NCBI GenBank assembly: GCA_019925095.2
Contig: CM034392.1
Location: 20,130,387-20,194,386, forward strand
Length of the DNA stretch: 64,000 nucleotides
Reading direction: 5' to 3'
Source of the DNA: Dendrolimus kikuchii
Taxonomy: Eukaryota; Arthropoda; Insecta; Lepidoptera; Lasiocampidae
Each line of letters opens with the position of its first letter. The first letter of the stretch is position 1. The translations under genes and the position numbers were made by a program. Positions 33,441 to 45,439 of this stretch are shown piece after piece. The notes beneath the pieces were generated by a model. It was not told the origin of the DNA. It worked only from the letters and a program-made list of their open reading frames with translations, and made no database searches.

Positions 33441-33445
33441 AAAGT

Positions 33446-33725
33446 TCGTGACGTCACATTTCATATATTATATCGTTATAATATATTTAAGCTTTAAAAC
33501 ACCATGTTTGAAATATTAACGAAAAACTTCAAAACATTTCCAACTCTATCTGTATGAAAATAATGTTTAAATTACAAAACATAATGTATACTATCTCATT
33601 GTCTCGCAGGGTTAGTCTTATAGATTTATGTGTTTAATCTCTTTTTGGGTTGCTTGTTCGTTTCAAGTTTTCGAGTTTCAAATCACAACGATTCTAAAGA
33701 TGTTTCACTTCAAAAATCCTCACTT
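33446..33725 (+). repeat. Repeat family D, copy 1
   Basis: ATATTATATCGTTATAATAT, AACGAAAAACTTCAAAACAT, CCAACTCTATCTGTATGA and TCACAACGATTCTAAAGA recur in the same order at 61067-61345. The function is unknown. Confidence 0.65.
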
Positions 33726-34243
33726 CGTATTTTAAGCCATCTTAAATCAGTGTAACAACATTTGAAACAAAGATATAAATAAAAAATCAATTGTCTAAGA
33801 AAAATTACGAGTTTTGACATAGATAGTAATTAAGTTGTAGCTACGTATTACTTAGAAAATTATAATAAACAAAACGCTAATATTTAAATATATATCTAGT
33901 TATCTTTCTTCTACATTTGGTTGTAAATGAATTTGCGCAACCCATTTCGTATTTTAAGCAATCACCGTAACAACATTTGAAAAAAAGATATTAACCAGAT
34001 TCCAGAGACGGTATAATGGTAAGATAGCAATATTGTGAAAGAGCTAATACATTAGCCACAAAGAACGTTGCTCATAATCATAAAACATTCTGCTTTACCC
34101 CGTCATTTCGTCCCCATATTTTCTAAGTACACGTTCTTTACTATCGTCAAAACACTGGAGTTATCTTATCTGCTTATATACTTGATTTATGGATTCGTGT
34201 TACGTTTTACACATTCTTTATTTGTAAAATACTTTATTCAATC
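33726..34243. other. Unassigned; further local duplications
   Basis: CGTATTTTAAGC...GTAACAACATTTGAAA occurs at 33728 and 33950, a short direct duplication. No coding signal. Confidence 0.45.
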
Positions 34244-34450
34244 CTAGCTGTCCCGGCAAACTTCGTACCGCCTCAGAACAATAAATAAAAAACGTTGATT
34301 TCAGAACGACGGGAGGAACATCAAACGTTTGACATTCAAAATTAAAATAATTAAAAAAAACTTCACTTTTAAATTTAATTTGATTTCTGAACGACTTTTA
34401 AATTAATCGATTTCTAAACGACGGGACTAACATCAAATGTTTCACAGGTA
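34244..34450 (+). mobile_element. Repeat family B, partial copy 2
   Basis: CTAGCTGTCCCGGCAAACTT, CGTACCGCCTCAG, CATCAAACGTTTGACATTC and GATTTCTAAACGACGGGA, with an internal deletion relative to 41018-41345. Confidence 0.65.
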
Positions 34451-35721
34451 GAAATAGCCATTCGTTTTTTCACTTGTCCGTTGCGATTCGTTTTTGCACT
34501 TGTCCGTTGAAGTTTCACTTCTACTATGTGTCCCAGTACACATTTCATTTTCTTTATATGGTAAATTACTCATAATGAATTTTTCTAGGCTTAGCTGGAA
34601 TTTAATCAAATATAAAATAACACCGTTAGTACTATTCGTCACTTTGAAATAATCTTAAAAACCGGTACTTACATGTAGTACTTCATAAAGAAAGTTGGTT
34701 CAGCACAAATATTCTAAAACGTTTTACTTCCAGCAAGTATGTGGGGTTTTATTTGGGTAATCAAAACGGTGACACTAAAAACAAGAATAATGTGGATCAT
34801 GAAATTAAACGTCTACATATACGTAGCTTTTAGGTCGCGTTTCTCTCCACAGCGGCAAAGGGAGCGGAAGCGGACGGATCGTAGAACTATGACCGTTTGA
34901 CAAAACTCATAGCAAATTTGCATGAAGTCGTTTTTAATGACAGTGAGAGTGGCGTAGTAGGTCCAGTATGCCTAATTACAATTAAATCGATTTCAGTTGA
35001 CTTCTCTTTCCAAATACATATATGTAATAAATTACTAAACCAAACAAATTAGCTTATTTTTAGTAGGTATTTAATTGTATTTTTTTTAATGTAATTGTTT
35101 AATTATTATTATAATGTTTTAACTAATAACTTAAAGAATTGTTGTAATAAATTAAAAATAAAATAATTCACAAGTTTATTTTACAAGTTATAAATATGTT
35201 CGTAAATTCGAATGTAATCAATTATTCAATGAACCGATTTCCATCATAAGAACTTCGGAAAAAGACTGATAAATTAATTAGTAATTCTTTCGTTATGAAA
35301 ACACAATTTATATAATTGGTATAAACAGTAGGCGGTCTTATTGCCTGAAGGTAAACCTTTAACGTGGAAAAGTGTACAGAACAATTTTGTGCGGCTTCAC
35401 TTTTGATAATATTTACCTGCCATCTCTGTGGTCGAAGTCACAGCCTTATAACAGACGTATTATGTAAAATTCCATTTAGTCTAGAAAACAGACAACGCTT
35501 TTATTACCGCAAGTTAGATTTTATGTCCTAGAATTTGTATGAATTTTATAAGTGATATAAATTTCTAATGATACTATTGCGACGTATATAAAAAGGATAT
35601 TTATTTATTTATAAAAAATGTTAAATTCATTGGCGACGTAAATATTGTATTTTTACGACTGGATTATGCCGAAAAATGAATTTAATTATCAAGTAGGCGT
35701 CGTCTTCTACACATTATTTTT
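34451..35721. other. Unassigned AT-rich DNA
   Basis: The patch 34845-34980 is richer in G and C and single-copy here. No frame is supported. Confidence 0.4.
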
Positions 35722-36400
35722 ATGGCTGAAGTAGGCAAGACGGCCCACATGTTGGAAAGTGGTTACTGTCGCCTATGGACGTTGCAACACCAGGGGTATC
35801 GCCAACGCGTTGCCGAACTCTAAGAAATGTTATAATGCCCTTCTTAAAAAACCCCATAGCATAGCGCGAGACGAAAACCGCGGCGGAAAGTTCCCTCCAG
35901 ACCATTTTTGTACGCGGAATAATTTTTTTAGAGAACCGTTACGCAGTTGAGCGTGGCAGCTCCAGGAAATGAGGGTGAACATCTCGTCGTTGGCGAGCTG
36001 TGCGGTTGTAGAAGTGAGGCGTTGGCACCAGATCAAACGATTCCTCGAAATATTCACTGTTATACAGGCGGTAGAATATTCAGAGGGACGCGAAGCCTCA
36101 CCGAAGGCGAAGCGGTTCTAAACCGCCTGCTAATATGGGATAGTCGACGATACGAACGGCGCGACGCTGTATGGAGTCGAGGCGGTCAGTCTGGTAAGCG
36201 GGTGTCCCAGCCCATAGAGATGAGTACTTGCCGCGGAGAAAGCACTGCTGGGACCGGCTTAGCAAACCAAGCTTTTAGAGGCAAGTTTGGCCTTGCCTTC
36301 CAGATGACCCCGAAATTATACTTCGTGCGTTATGTTATGTCAAACCCAAGGATCCCAATACTATTAGAGATCGTGTGGGGTGTTCCTTGGAATTGTAGTG
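35722..36400 (-). pseudogene. Jockey/CR1-like LINE, C-terminal reverse transcriptase end plus 3' tail
   Basis: On minus a frame with several stops encodes SLWAGTPAYQTDRLDSIQRR, AVRIVDYPIL, then ESFDLVPTPHFYNRTARQRR, DVHPHFLELPRST, a stop, and WRELSAAVF...YAMGFFKKGI. This is the stretch after the catalytic domain in jockey/CR1-like elements. The 3' UTR GCGATACCCCTGGTGTTGCA and CATAGGCGACAGTAACCAC continues into the same tail as the SINE family. Stops at three or more positions make it a dead copy. Confidence 0.75.
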
Positions 36401-36420
36401 CATTGATATGAGTGCGCACA

Positions 36421-38339
36421 TTTTTACAGTAAAATATATGTAACTTAAAAGTAGGCTAAATAAAACTTTAACAATACTTACTTAAAACCGTTAAAACGTA
36501 GTTTTATTATTTATTAACGCTGTTTTGAAAATATCTTACAAATGTCTTCATGCTTGTTGTGATGAACATTATATACAAAATTGGGGATGAGAGAAAAGGG
36601 TAAAAATAAGGGGTTAACTTTTACTTAAGTAAGTTTATTCTAGCATCTCTTTCTTGAAAAGCAATGTCTATACATTAGAAACTAAATTTTATTATAAATT
36701 AAGTAAGACCTTTCAATTTACATACTTAGTTTAAATAAAAACTTTTGATTGAATTGAAACTGATAGATGTAGTTCGTTACACGATCTTGTGTATGTGTGT
36801 GTAGCGGTATGTGTCTGTATAGAAATGTAATAAGTTCGCACTCATTTTTTTTAAACAATAAAATCTTTATTACATAGCCAACAACAACATTATTGTGTTA
36901 CATACAAGTAAAAAGTATAAAAAGGACAGAATTGTCCAAAGAAACATAAGCTGTGAAGTCAGGTGGTTGCCAAAACCCTGGACTAGGAACAAACCTGTGT
37001 TACAGTTAGTATTGGCAGCCATCCGACTGCAAGAAATTTCTTGTATTTAAAGGCTAATTTGTCACATACAGAGAAAAATCTGAATCCTAAACTAGTAAAA
37101 CTGTAAAATATTAGGATTCAGATTAAATTATATTTTATTATTCGTTTAAGTGTCTGCATAGTATAGGGTGTACGTACGTGTAGGTATTTGTGCCTGATGT
37201 GTGTGGGTGTGTGTGTACAAATGGGTGTGAGTTACGATAATTAGAGAGTGTATGGTACCAAGAGTAGAAACCGCCAATCCAATTGAATACGATCTAAACT
37301 TCCAACGTCTAAACCAGCAATAATTTTAACAAGCCTTAGCCATTATAACTGTTTCCTCTTCATAACACGCATCAAATATTTGCTCTGTATGGCACAATCA
37401 CGTCGTAAAACTTTATTTAAATCGATATTCCAGACATGTTACAGTACAAAGACAAGAAAGAATAGACGTAGTACGATTTGATTGAAGCGTTTATGTGAGC
37501 TAAGAAAAATTGCTAAGTACATGAAAATCGACAGGCATGTGGGACTGCTAAATTGAACGTCGACGGTTGGGCGGTCCCACGATTGCCGGCTGGCTGCGTT
37601 CTCCCTAACCTCCCTTGTTTAGCTTAGGGTTGGCAAAATATTCTCATTTATGTAACGACAAATTTTGTTTAGTAATACTTTGTAACTCTCTTAAAACAGG
37701 TGTAATTTCAGTTCTGCGCAGCAAAAATAAACTATTTAATCATTCATTTTAAATTTCTTGTTCTCATACAATTTGTGGAAAAAAAATTACCTAACAACGT
37801 ACAAATATGAAACAGAGTATTTGTATGGCTTTGTATTGATCGATTCCCGCTAAATCTTGTCTTAGTAAGTATCATAAAAAGCATAAGATGTTTTTATGTA
37901 TCATTTATCTGTCTATTTATTCATCTACATGTCTTTTCAATTAGTGCTTATGCGCTAGAAAAACAATCTGTAATACCTTATGAAAAATATTTTCATTATA
38001 TAATTTGTTGTCTATAGGCAGTTAAATATAACAGCACCAATTACAAGCATTAATTATCTAATCAAACTTATTTTTAGATTTATGTATTAACATCATGTAC
38101 CAGAGAACATCACTACCACGACAGTACTTTTGCTAATAAACCAAGCATTGATCCAATATAAATATAAACCTACATCTAATGGCATGCATCTCGTGTCATA
38201 TCATTTTTTTTAATACGAACGAAATAATTAAAAAATGTAAATGAAAGAACATTATTTGTCACACCTAACTATTTTAGCATACCACAGAGGTTTGCAACCC
38301 ATTACCAACCACTAGCAGGGTCCGTGTGAAAATTATAAC
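36421..38339. other. Long unassigned stretch; possible reversed LINE 3' UTR at 36845-37110
   Basis: AATAAAG on the minus strand near 36868-36876 and a moderately complex block after it suggest a LINE 3' UTR. A (TG)n-rich patch lies at 37180-37215, and a GC-rich single-copy patch at 37555-37640. Confidence 0.35.
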
Positions 38340-38600
38340 CTAAATGTCTTCAAAGTTTTGTGTAAATAGATACGTTCTTGTGTAAATAGGTACCTACATT
38401 ATTCTGTAAACAGAAACGTTCTTGTTTAAATAAGTATGTTCTTGTGTAAATAGGTAGGTACTTTCTAAGTAAGCGTGCTACATCCTCGACCATGTCATCG
38501 TTTAACATTAAGCGTAATCGCGGCCAAAGGCGAACTTACCTAAATGAAGGTATTTTATTTACCATTCTGCTTCCGTGGTGTATAAAAGTAGTCATAGGAT
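38340..38600 (+). pseudogene. LINE family E 3' end, worn copy
   Basis: AAATGTCTTCAAAGTTTTGT, several copies of TTCTTGTGTAAATAGGTA, then AAGCGTGCTACATCCTCGAC and CATTAAGCGTAATCGCGG parallel the end of the element at 39330-39625. The GTGTAAATAGRTA unit has multiplied locally. Confidence 0.6.
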
Positions 38601-39329
38601 AGACTTCGTAACCAATTAATATTATATTATAGGTAAACCACAGCGAAGCATCACTCTATTTAGCTAGTTTACAAAAAAAGTTCGTGCATAACAGTGCTTA
38701 TGTACTTTGGTTTCCCAACCCTACCTTTTAGGCCATTGTTTAACAAAACAGGCTGCACCTGCTAAGCGGTGCGTTAACTCGCTGCAAAATGCACTTGCAT
38801 TTACTGTCTAAAAGCCCCTCTTTCTGTATAATTAAGTTGTTGAATACCTACACGTTACCGGATTGCTTTGGAAAACAGAGCCTGTAAATTAAATAATTTT
38901 TTAAGCTTTCATTCAACCTGTTAGTAAAGATTTCAGTAAGTTAATAACATTTTGTTTTCAGCAACTAATAATAATATAATTTAATATCGGACTGAACCAC
39001 AGCGAAATGTGGCCGGGTTTAGTATAATAAATTGCTGTTGAGACGCTTGAACCGTGAGATCCTGAGGCACGGAACTTCTACAATGAGGTAAAAAACGATT
39101 CATCGACTCCTCAGGTGATCTGAGGATTACCTGCCCCGGATTACTATGGTAAGCCCACTGGATTGCTATACTTTCTTCTGAGCACTTTACACATGGAAGA
39201 CAGTGACCTAGACTTAATGTTTTATTTATAGTCTTAAGAGATTATAGGTAGAATATAATATAACTAAGTTTTCTTTATGTAGTTGTTTATACTTTTATAC
39301 TATAGAATAAATATCTATCTAATATCAAT
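38601..39329. other. Unassigned AT-rich DNA
   Basis: No supported feature. Confidence 0.45.
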
Positions 39330-39625
39330 TGAGCTCTTCGATCTGGTACCGCCATCTCCCTTCCATCATCGAACAACTGGACTCACCGGCATGCGGCACC
39401 GATATATGGTGAATATTCCACCTATAAGAACGAAGCGCTTCATCATGCGCACCGCAAAGGAGTGGAACTCATTGCCGGAAACTGTCTTTCCTGATACTTA
39501 TAACCTGGGTGTCTTCAAGTCTCGTGTGAATAGATACCTTCTAGGTAAGCGTGCTCCATCCTAGACCACGTCTTCGCTCGACATAGAGCAAGATCGTGGT
39601 CAAACGCGAACCTATACTACAATAA
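39330..39625 (+). pseudogene. LINE family E: reverse transcriptase C terminus and 3' UTR
   Basis: The frame encodes [20 protein letters not shown], then [32 protein letters not shown] and [16 protein letters not shown], a stereotyped non-LTR polyprotein end. The 3' UTR GACCACGTCTTCGCTCGACA and GATCGTGGTCAAACGCGAAC is followed by ACAATAAAAAAAA, a plausible poly(A) junction. It is 5'-truncated. Confidence 0.75.
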
Positions 39626-40679
39626 AAAAAATCAATTAAAGCAAGTATAGTAAGTAATACATAATCTTCAAAATAATTTATACCGGATGTGTTACGAGGT
39701 GCCCAGGCACAGGGCGTAGACTCTGGGGGGCACAAGAATGGCCAGACCAGGCAGGACTGTTATTTTTTCGGTTTGGCTCCTGATAAGTTCACGCTGCGCC
39801 CCCAGTGTTCGATTCCAACATATACGTACCTACGTACCAGTATCATCAAAAACTTCTGTCAAATTAGACAAAACATCGCGCTCATTTTTTTGGCAGCGCA
39901 CGAGCGTATTTGTGTTCTAGTTCTTTAAAAAAATAGATGTTTCTTTCAAAATATTAGATAATTGGTCCACCAACACCAAGGTCCTTGTGCATTGTTTTAT
40001 CAGTCTGAATAAAATAAAGTAGACCTATACATAGCATTGCTCTAGCTAGGGTGGGTACCTGTAATATCTAAAAAAAAACAAGGACACAGTTATAGAAGCT
40101 CGCATAGAGCGTATAAAAGGCTATTTACGGCACTGCGAGGAACCCTACATAGTCTAGTCCAATTCACAAACGGCGTCTTATTTAAAATATTCACCCTTTA
40201 GTACTCCTAAAAACAATATTCCCTCAGTACCCGAACGGCGAACAAATGTTTCGATAGCGTCCGTTTACTCCGGGGAGACTAATTAGCTTCGACCCGGTAA
40301 TTAACTAAGCGCTGGCTTCCGGGTGAGGGTTCAGCACACCCCACCGGTGGGCCGAGACGTGGGAAATTAACGCCATTATCCCGTTTTCAAGCCGGCTAAT
40401 TATGATGAATGTTGTATAGTCACTCTTACAATGTTCATACCAGGTATAACGGTGTTCGAAATAGGACAGCTGGATTTTACGTTAATTTCCTTTACTAAAT
40501 ATACTACCACATAGAGTATTAAATTCAATATGTATCTAATATAGACAACACAAAATTAGTTTTTGTATACTTTGACTAAAAGTTATACAAAAATCTGCCT
40601 CGCGCGTATAAATCGATATGTTCCTAGGTGAGCCACGTCCGATGTTTATGTCATTTGGCTGTCCAACTCTGAAAAATAA
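39626..40679. other. Unassigned; GC-richer island with homeodomain-type sites at 40235-40420
   Basis: Three TAATTA cores (40280, 40298, 40397) lie in a single-copy block otherwise richer in G and C (CACCCCACCGGTGGGCC). It could be a conserved non-coding element. Confidence 0.35.
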
Positions 40680-40830
40680 AAATATAGGTCCCGATTGCAG
40701 CGCCACCTACTGGGTCTAATTGTGAATTTAAACCATTTTCGAACCCAATTGAACATACACAAAACATGTCTTCAAAATCGGTTCAACAATTTAAGAGGAA
40801 TTCAGTGACATACGGAAGAACTGTATATGT
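40680..40830 (+). mobile_element. Repeat family F, copy 1
   Basis: GATTGCAGCGCCACCTACTG, AATTTAAACCATTTTCG, CAATTGAACATACACAAAA and AAAATCGGTTCAACAATTTA match the block at 42340-42540. Confidence 0.6.
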
Positions 40831-41017
40831 ATAACGATATAAACTTTGTTTAATTTTTGCGTTATTTATCGATCTTGAGAATGTACCAAATAGTATGAAA
40901 TATTGTTTGTTCTTACGTTCGAGAGTTTTTGCTTACCCAAAATTTATAGTCATCAATATAATTAATCCTCATTTAAGCTACGAATGTGTGCTTGTGGTTG
41001 TGTATTTATATAAATGT
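40831..41017. other. Unassigned AT-rich DNA
   Basis: Nothing is recognised. Confidence 0.4.
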
Positions 41018-41345
41018 ACTAGCCGACTCGGCAAACTTGGTACCGCCTCAGAATCAATCAATAAAAAAGTTGAATGATAATTGCAGAATGTTTCATCTTT
41101 AGTAAAAAATGTGATCAAAACTTAACCGGAACGCACATCAAACGTTTGACATTCAAAACCAAAAAAATTAAAAAAAAACTTCACTTTTACATTTCATTTG
41201 ATTTCGGAACGACTTTTAAATTTAATTGATTTCTAAACGACGGAACGAACATCAAATATTTTCTAAGGGAAATTGAAATTGTTGTTTTTACTATATTCCA
41301 AGCATTTTTTTCATATTTACTCAACTTTTAAACCTTCGCTGGACT
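41018..41345 (+). mobile_element. Repeat family B, copy 3
   Basis: ACTAGCCGACTCGGCAAACT, TGGTACCGCCTCAGAATC, AATTGCAGAATGTTTCATC and GAACGCACATCAAACGTTTG align with 20616-21008 in reverse. Confidence 0.7.
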
Positions 41346-41785
41346 GGTTGTAATAGATTACACACTAATCTTAGTACTGTACTTTTAATTTATCTCCTAT
41401 AACGTTATGATGTAGTAACAAAACGAACCGAATAAATAATTACATGTTTCTTTTATTATAAACATTTGTTTTATAACAACATCCAATCCATATGTTTAAA
41501 TGTATATTTATATCCCCTAATTATCTTGAAACGTGAAAGATTACAAGTTCAGCACACATGGCCCAATACGCATGGCTGGCACACGTACTATTGATGTTGG
41601 ACTGTCCAATCTCTCTCAATTTTATGATACAAACATAACACTGCGACCTAAATGTCCCTACCCCCTTCGATTTGGTCGTATAAAATTCAATGGCAGACCT
41701 TGCAATTAACCCCGACCCTAGTGCCATTCGATTAAAGCCCTCTTTATAAATACGACTAAAAAAACAACATAAAATACAGATTTCT
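41346..41785. other. Unassigned DNA
   Basis: The minus-strand 113 aa frame at 41521-41862 runs into the SINE and has no recognisable motif. Confidence 0.4.
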
Positions 41786-42105
41786 ATCCGTGCAGGAACG
41801 GAGAATGAATACAATTTCTTGCGCCCTGGCGGCCTGTCGTAAGAGGCGACTAAACAACCCACAGCCAGGTGGTAGGGTATTTGCTCGACTGGATGGCGAC
41901 CACCCCTGGTCTAGAGTATGCCGCTATAACAACCTTGTGTTGTGTTCCGGCATTAGTGACCAGGTTCCAGTCTCCTTTAAGAGAGCAGCAGCGTATTTGT
42001 AGCACCTTTGGTGTTGCTAATGTCCATAGGCGATGGTAACCGCTGTCCATCAAGTGGGCCGTCTGCCTGTCTGCTGAACTCCTTCAATAAAAAATTTAAA
42101 AAAAG
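41786..42105 (+). mobile_element. SINE-like retroposon, full-length copy 6
   Basis: ATCCGTGCAGGAACGGAGAA at the start, CTGTCGTAAGAGGCGAC, CCGGCATTAGTGACCAGG and CTGCTGAACTCCTTCAATAA with an A-rich tail. Confidence 0.85.
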
Positions 42106-42339
42106 ATGCGAACAATCTCAAAACAGACCCTAATCATCGCACTTCACATTAACCACCCGTCAAAAATACTACAAACTACCTAATACCCAAACTAATAAAT
42201 TTATTACCCACTAGCGGTACCCGGCAGACGGTATCTTGCCCTCAAAAAATACAAATCAAAATACAAAATAGAAAGCAATTGCAGCCCATAAACAGGGACC
42301 AAATGTTAATCTAAACCATTCTCCTACCGTTAAAGAGAT

Positions 42340-42790
42340 GAACAGCGGCGGCACCTACCGGGTCCAATCGTGATCTAAACCATCCCGGGATCCACTTGAA
42401 CACACACAAAAATAATTTCACCTAAATCCTGGAACCCGATTGCAGCGCCATCTACCTGGTTCAAATTTGAATCTAAACCATCCCGGGACCCACTTGAACA
42501 CACACAAAAATAATTCACCTAAATCAGACAAATGAAAATGAGTTTAAATATAGTCACCATAGCCGGAATCGACCGGGAAAGATCATAACAAAATGAATGG
42601 CTAGACTGATGTTGTGACCGATGTTTTTTTTAATGCTATTTTTTTGTGATGAATAATATCATATTTTAATACTTATTATCCTATTCCGGACGAAGACAAT
42701 TCCAAAAACACAAAAATCATCAAAATTGGTCCAACCGTTCTTGAGTTATAAATGGTGTAACTAACACGACTTTGTTTTATATATATAGAT
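42340..42790 (+). mobile_element. Repeat family F, copy 2, with a 98 bp tandem duplication
   Basis: AACCATCCCGGG...CCACTTGAACACACACAAAA occurs twice, 98 bp apart (42381 and 42479), each followed by CACCTAAATC. The 3' part at 42715-42790 (ATCAAAATTGGTCCAACCGT) ends in a TATATATATAGAT run. Confidence 0.6.
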
Positions 42791-43510
42791 TACACTACGA
42801 GAATCTATAAACCCGGAAAATATTAAAATCAAACTAAAAAGCTACTCCTAGAAAAATTGCAGTGACAGCCTAGGTGTACGAGTGCTCACAAGTGTGTTTA
42901 CTATACCATACTATCAAAGTTCATCAAAATAGACCCATAAAAATTACTGTCACATACAAAACAGACGTTTTATCAAAGTATCTACGTAACCCTAAAAAAG
43001 ATATCTTAATTAATTTTGATACATTAACGAAATATCAATTAAGATGAAATCTGAAATTAAAGTAATTTTACATTCTCAATAATTAATTTTGAATTTGAAA
43101 GATTCCCACTATTTAGATATCTACAACTAATTTAATAATTATTTCACTTAACTAGATACAAAATTAGATAAAACAAACTAAGTAACTTCGTTTGTATGAA
43201 ATTTAAACATAACAAGCCTTCTATTATTTTAATAAAGTTTTGACTATATATTATATACTAGAGTTTACCCCGCAGCTGCGCCGCGGGTTAACCTCTAGTA
43301 CCTGCTTCTTGTTTAAAGAGCAGGCGTTAATACAGATTACATTGTACAACATTTTTATGTTAGTGCCATTTGCACCCGAAAATTCACTTAATTTTATATC
43401 GCAAACTATCCGATCTCCTGGCATGAGTATATAAAATATGTCAATTTTCGACATTAAAACTACATTTAAACAAAATTACAATAAAAACGATCCAGTATTC
43501 CTAGTGTTTT
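42791..43510. other. Unassigned; possible repeat start at 43257
   Basis: ACTAGAGTTTACCCCGCAGC at 43257 resembles the starts of other ACTAG repeats. The rest is AT-rich. Confidence 0.35.
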
Positions 43511-44160
43511 CCAAAAACTTAACAGAAAGATGTCTTATGTCTATATCGAGTTACTATCGCATTTTTATAGACGATGAATTTTTATATCTATGAACTTGAG
43601 AAATGATTGGTCTCATCCAAACTTTCAACTTCTATTACAAACAGTCCTAGTTTTTTTTATCTATCCCCCGTCAATGAAAACTAAAAAAATGACAAAAAGG
43701 ACAAAATCAGCAAAAAGGACAAAAAATCAAAAAGGACAAAAAAGCTAAAAGGACAAAAAGAACAAAAGAGCGAACTTGTCAAAAAGGACAAAACAATCAA
43801 AATAGACAAAAAGGGCAAAAAGGGCAAAAAGAGCAAAAAGGACAAAAAAAGAGCAAATAACAAAAAGAGCAAAATGGACAAAAAAGGACAAAAAGTGCAA
43901 AAAGAGCAAAAAGAGCAAAAGAGCCAAATGGACAAAAAGATCAAAAAGGACAAAAAGAGTAAAAAGGACAAAATAACCAAAATGATGAAAATGGCAAATT
44001 ACAAAACCAACCAAAGCCTGTCCCACTTTTGGGATAACCTTTAAATAAATCTATCCCATTATTCGGGGTGAAAAATATCCCTTGTCCACCCTGAAAATGA
44101 AAATTACATATATACCGATTTTCAGCCAAATCGGTCCAGTAGTTTTTCCGTAAAAGCATA
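43511..44160 (-). mobile_element. Minisatellite-bearing element, copy 1 (truncated head)
   Basis: On minus the order is: CCGATTTGGCTGAAAATCGG, GGGTGGACAAGGGATA, ATAATGGGATAGATTTATTT, GCCATTTTCATCATTTTGG, a purine/pyrimidine array, ACTAGGAC, GACCAATCATTTCTCAAGT and AAAATTCATCGTC. The same order flanks a different array at 62881-64000. The 93-99 aa Leu/Phe-rich frames are artefacts of the array. Confidence 0.75.
43684..43980 (-). repeat. Minisatellite, 9-10 bp units (TTTTTGTCC-like)
   Basis: About 300 bases of ACAAAAAGG-type units on plus (CTTTTTGTC on minus) with many one-base variants (GCTC, ATC, CTC endings). Confidence 0.9.
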
Positions 44161-44164
44161 ACGT

Positions 44165-44575
44165 TGTGCGAAATGCATTTCCCCCGCCTTAAAAAAAAAG
44201 CTTGCCAACAGTTCTACGGTGCGGAGGAGTCATTCCCCTGTTGACGAAGTGAGTCTGCGCTGCTTCCCGGTGCGTTCTCAAGCACTGATGCGCTAGGATC
44301 TGCGTGGGCGTAACTACGTTCTAAGTCTCACGCTTTTCCTGCCATAAGAGCGGAACACATGGGAGGAGAGTGGTTTTAGTAGAGGATTGCCTATGGATTA
44401 CCTCTTCATATAGAGGGAGGTACCTTGCCGAGTCTCTACACATGCCGGCGATTGACTCTAGTGGCTGCGCTATCTTCAGTGGCTTCACATCTCATCGCTT
44501 TGGTCTAATCCCTAGCAAAGGACACGGTAGTGTTCGAAATGCATTTCCCCGCGTCAAAAAAAAAGCTTGCCAACA
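44165..44575. repeat. Insert bounded by 45-46 bp direct repeats
   Basis: TGTGCGAAATGCATTTCCCC...GCTTGCCAACA (44165-44210) and TGTTCGAAATGCATTTCCCC...GCTTGCCAACA (44531-44575) flank about 320 GC-rich bases. The repeats start TG and end CA. It could be a miniature LTR-type element or a segmental duplication. There is no coding content. Confidence 0.6.
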
Positions 44576-44672
44576 GTGAAAGAATTTTTCAAATCGGTTC
44601 ATTAATTTCGGAGCCTACTCAATGCAAACAAAAAATAAACAAATCTTTCCTCTTTATAATATTAGTATAGAT
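44576..44672 (+). mobile_element. 3' part of the ACTAG...TTATAATATTAGTATAGA repeat
   Basis: GTGAAAGAATTTTTCAAATC, ACAAACAAA-like run and TTATAATATTAGTATAGATG match 22000-22139. Confidence 0.6.
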
Positions 44673-44770
44673 GTAGATATGTTTTACAATTGTAATGGGC
44701 TTAGTTATTTTAAATGAATTAATCATGTAGTGTAAGTGTATTATTAATTATATTATTTATTTATTTTAAT

Positions 44771-44830
44771 TACATACATACATACATAACTTCACGCCAG
44801 TTCCCTTGCGGAGTAGGCACGAACAAGGCA
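44771..44830 (-). mobile_element. (TATG)n-tailed short repeat, copy 4 (truncated)
   Basis: ACATACATACATAACTTCAC, CCAGTTCCCTTGCGGAGTAG and GCACGAACAA. Confidence 0.65.
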
Positions 44831-45439
44831 ACAACACAGTTTATTTTAATTCATTCACAAATATCGATTATATATACGATAACTTCTTTTATCTATAGCC
44901 TTATTCTTCTTCTTCCACATAGAATTTAAGGCTGATGTTTTCCATTTTGTAATAGAAAAATATAACCCTTCTTTTAAAGCCATATATATCAACTCATTAC
45001 ATTTCTTCGGCCTAAATTTGCTAATTTATAAGAACATTACTTTTACAAAGTTTTAACAAGTGAAATTAGAATTTCAGTAGAGTGTTAGCTATAGAATATT
45101 GATTTAAATCTACCTCTATTAAGATTGGCTGCAGTTAATTGAATTAATTGCGACTGGAACAACACAGTTAAAAGTTTAGAGCACTTAGACCACTGCTTTT
45201 TAAAATCTTATTTATGTTTCGTGAATAGTTCAAATGAAAACAACACGACTTTGCTACGCAAATGGCGATCGACGATATCATCATTGTGTCTTAAAGTTCA
45301 TAAACTGCACACTTATACTTAGCGCCTTATGCCCGTGCATGGCAGAGTCGCCATGCGATGTGCGGGTATATAATGATACAACCGATTGCCTTGACGTTCC
45401 GTTTAATATTGCTAAACATTACATACTTACACACCACAT
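44831..45439. other. Unassigned AT-rich DNA
   Basis: The 116 aa plus frame (45234-45584) runs from here into repeat family C and is treated as chance. Confidence 0.4.

Noticed and set aside
35947..36411. 154-residue plus-strand frame
   Set aside because: The opposite strand encodes a recognisable LINE reverse transcriptase end, so this frame is its shadow.
40895..41077. 60-residue frame with a hydrophobic stretch
   Set aside because: It runs into repeat family B and has no homology signal.
43681..44026. Leu/Phe-rich 93-99 residue minus-strand frames
   Set aside because: They are produced entirely by the TTTTTGTCC-type minisatellite.
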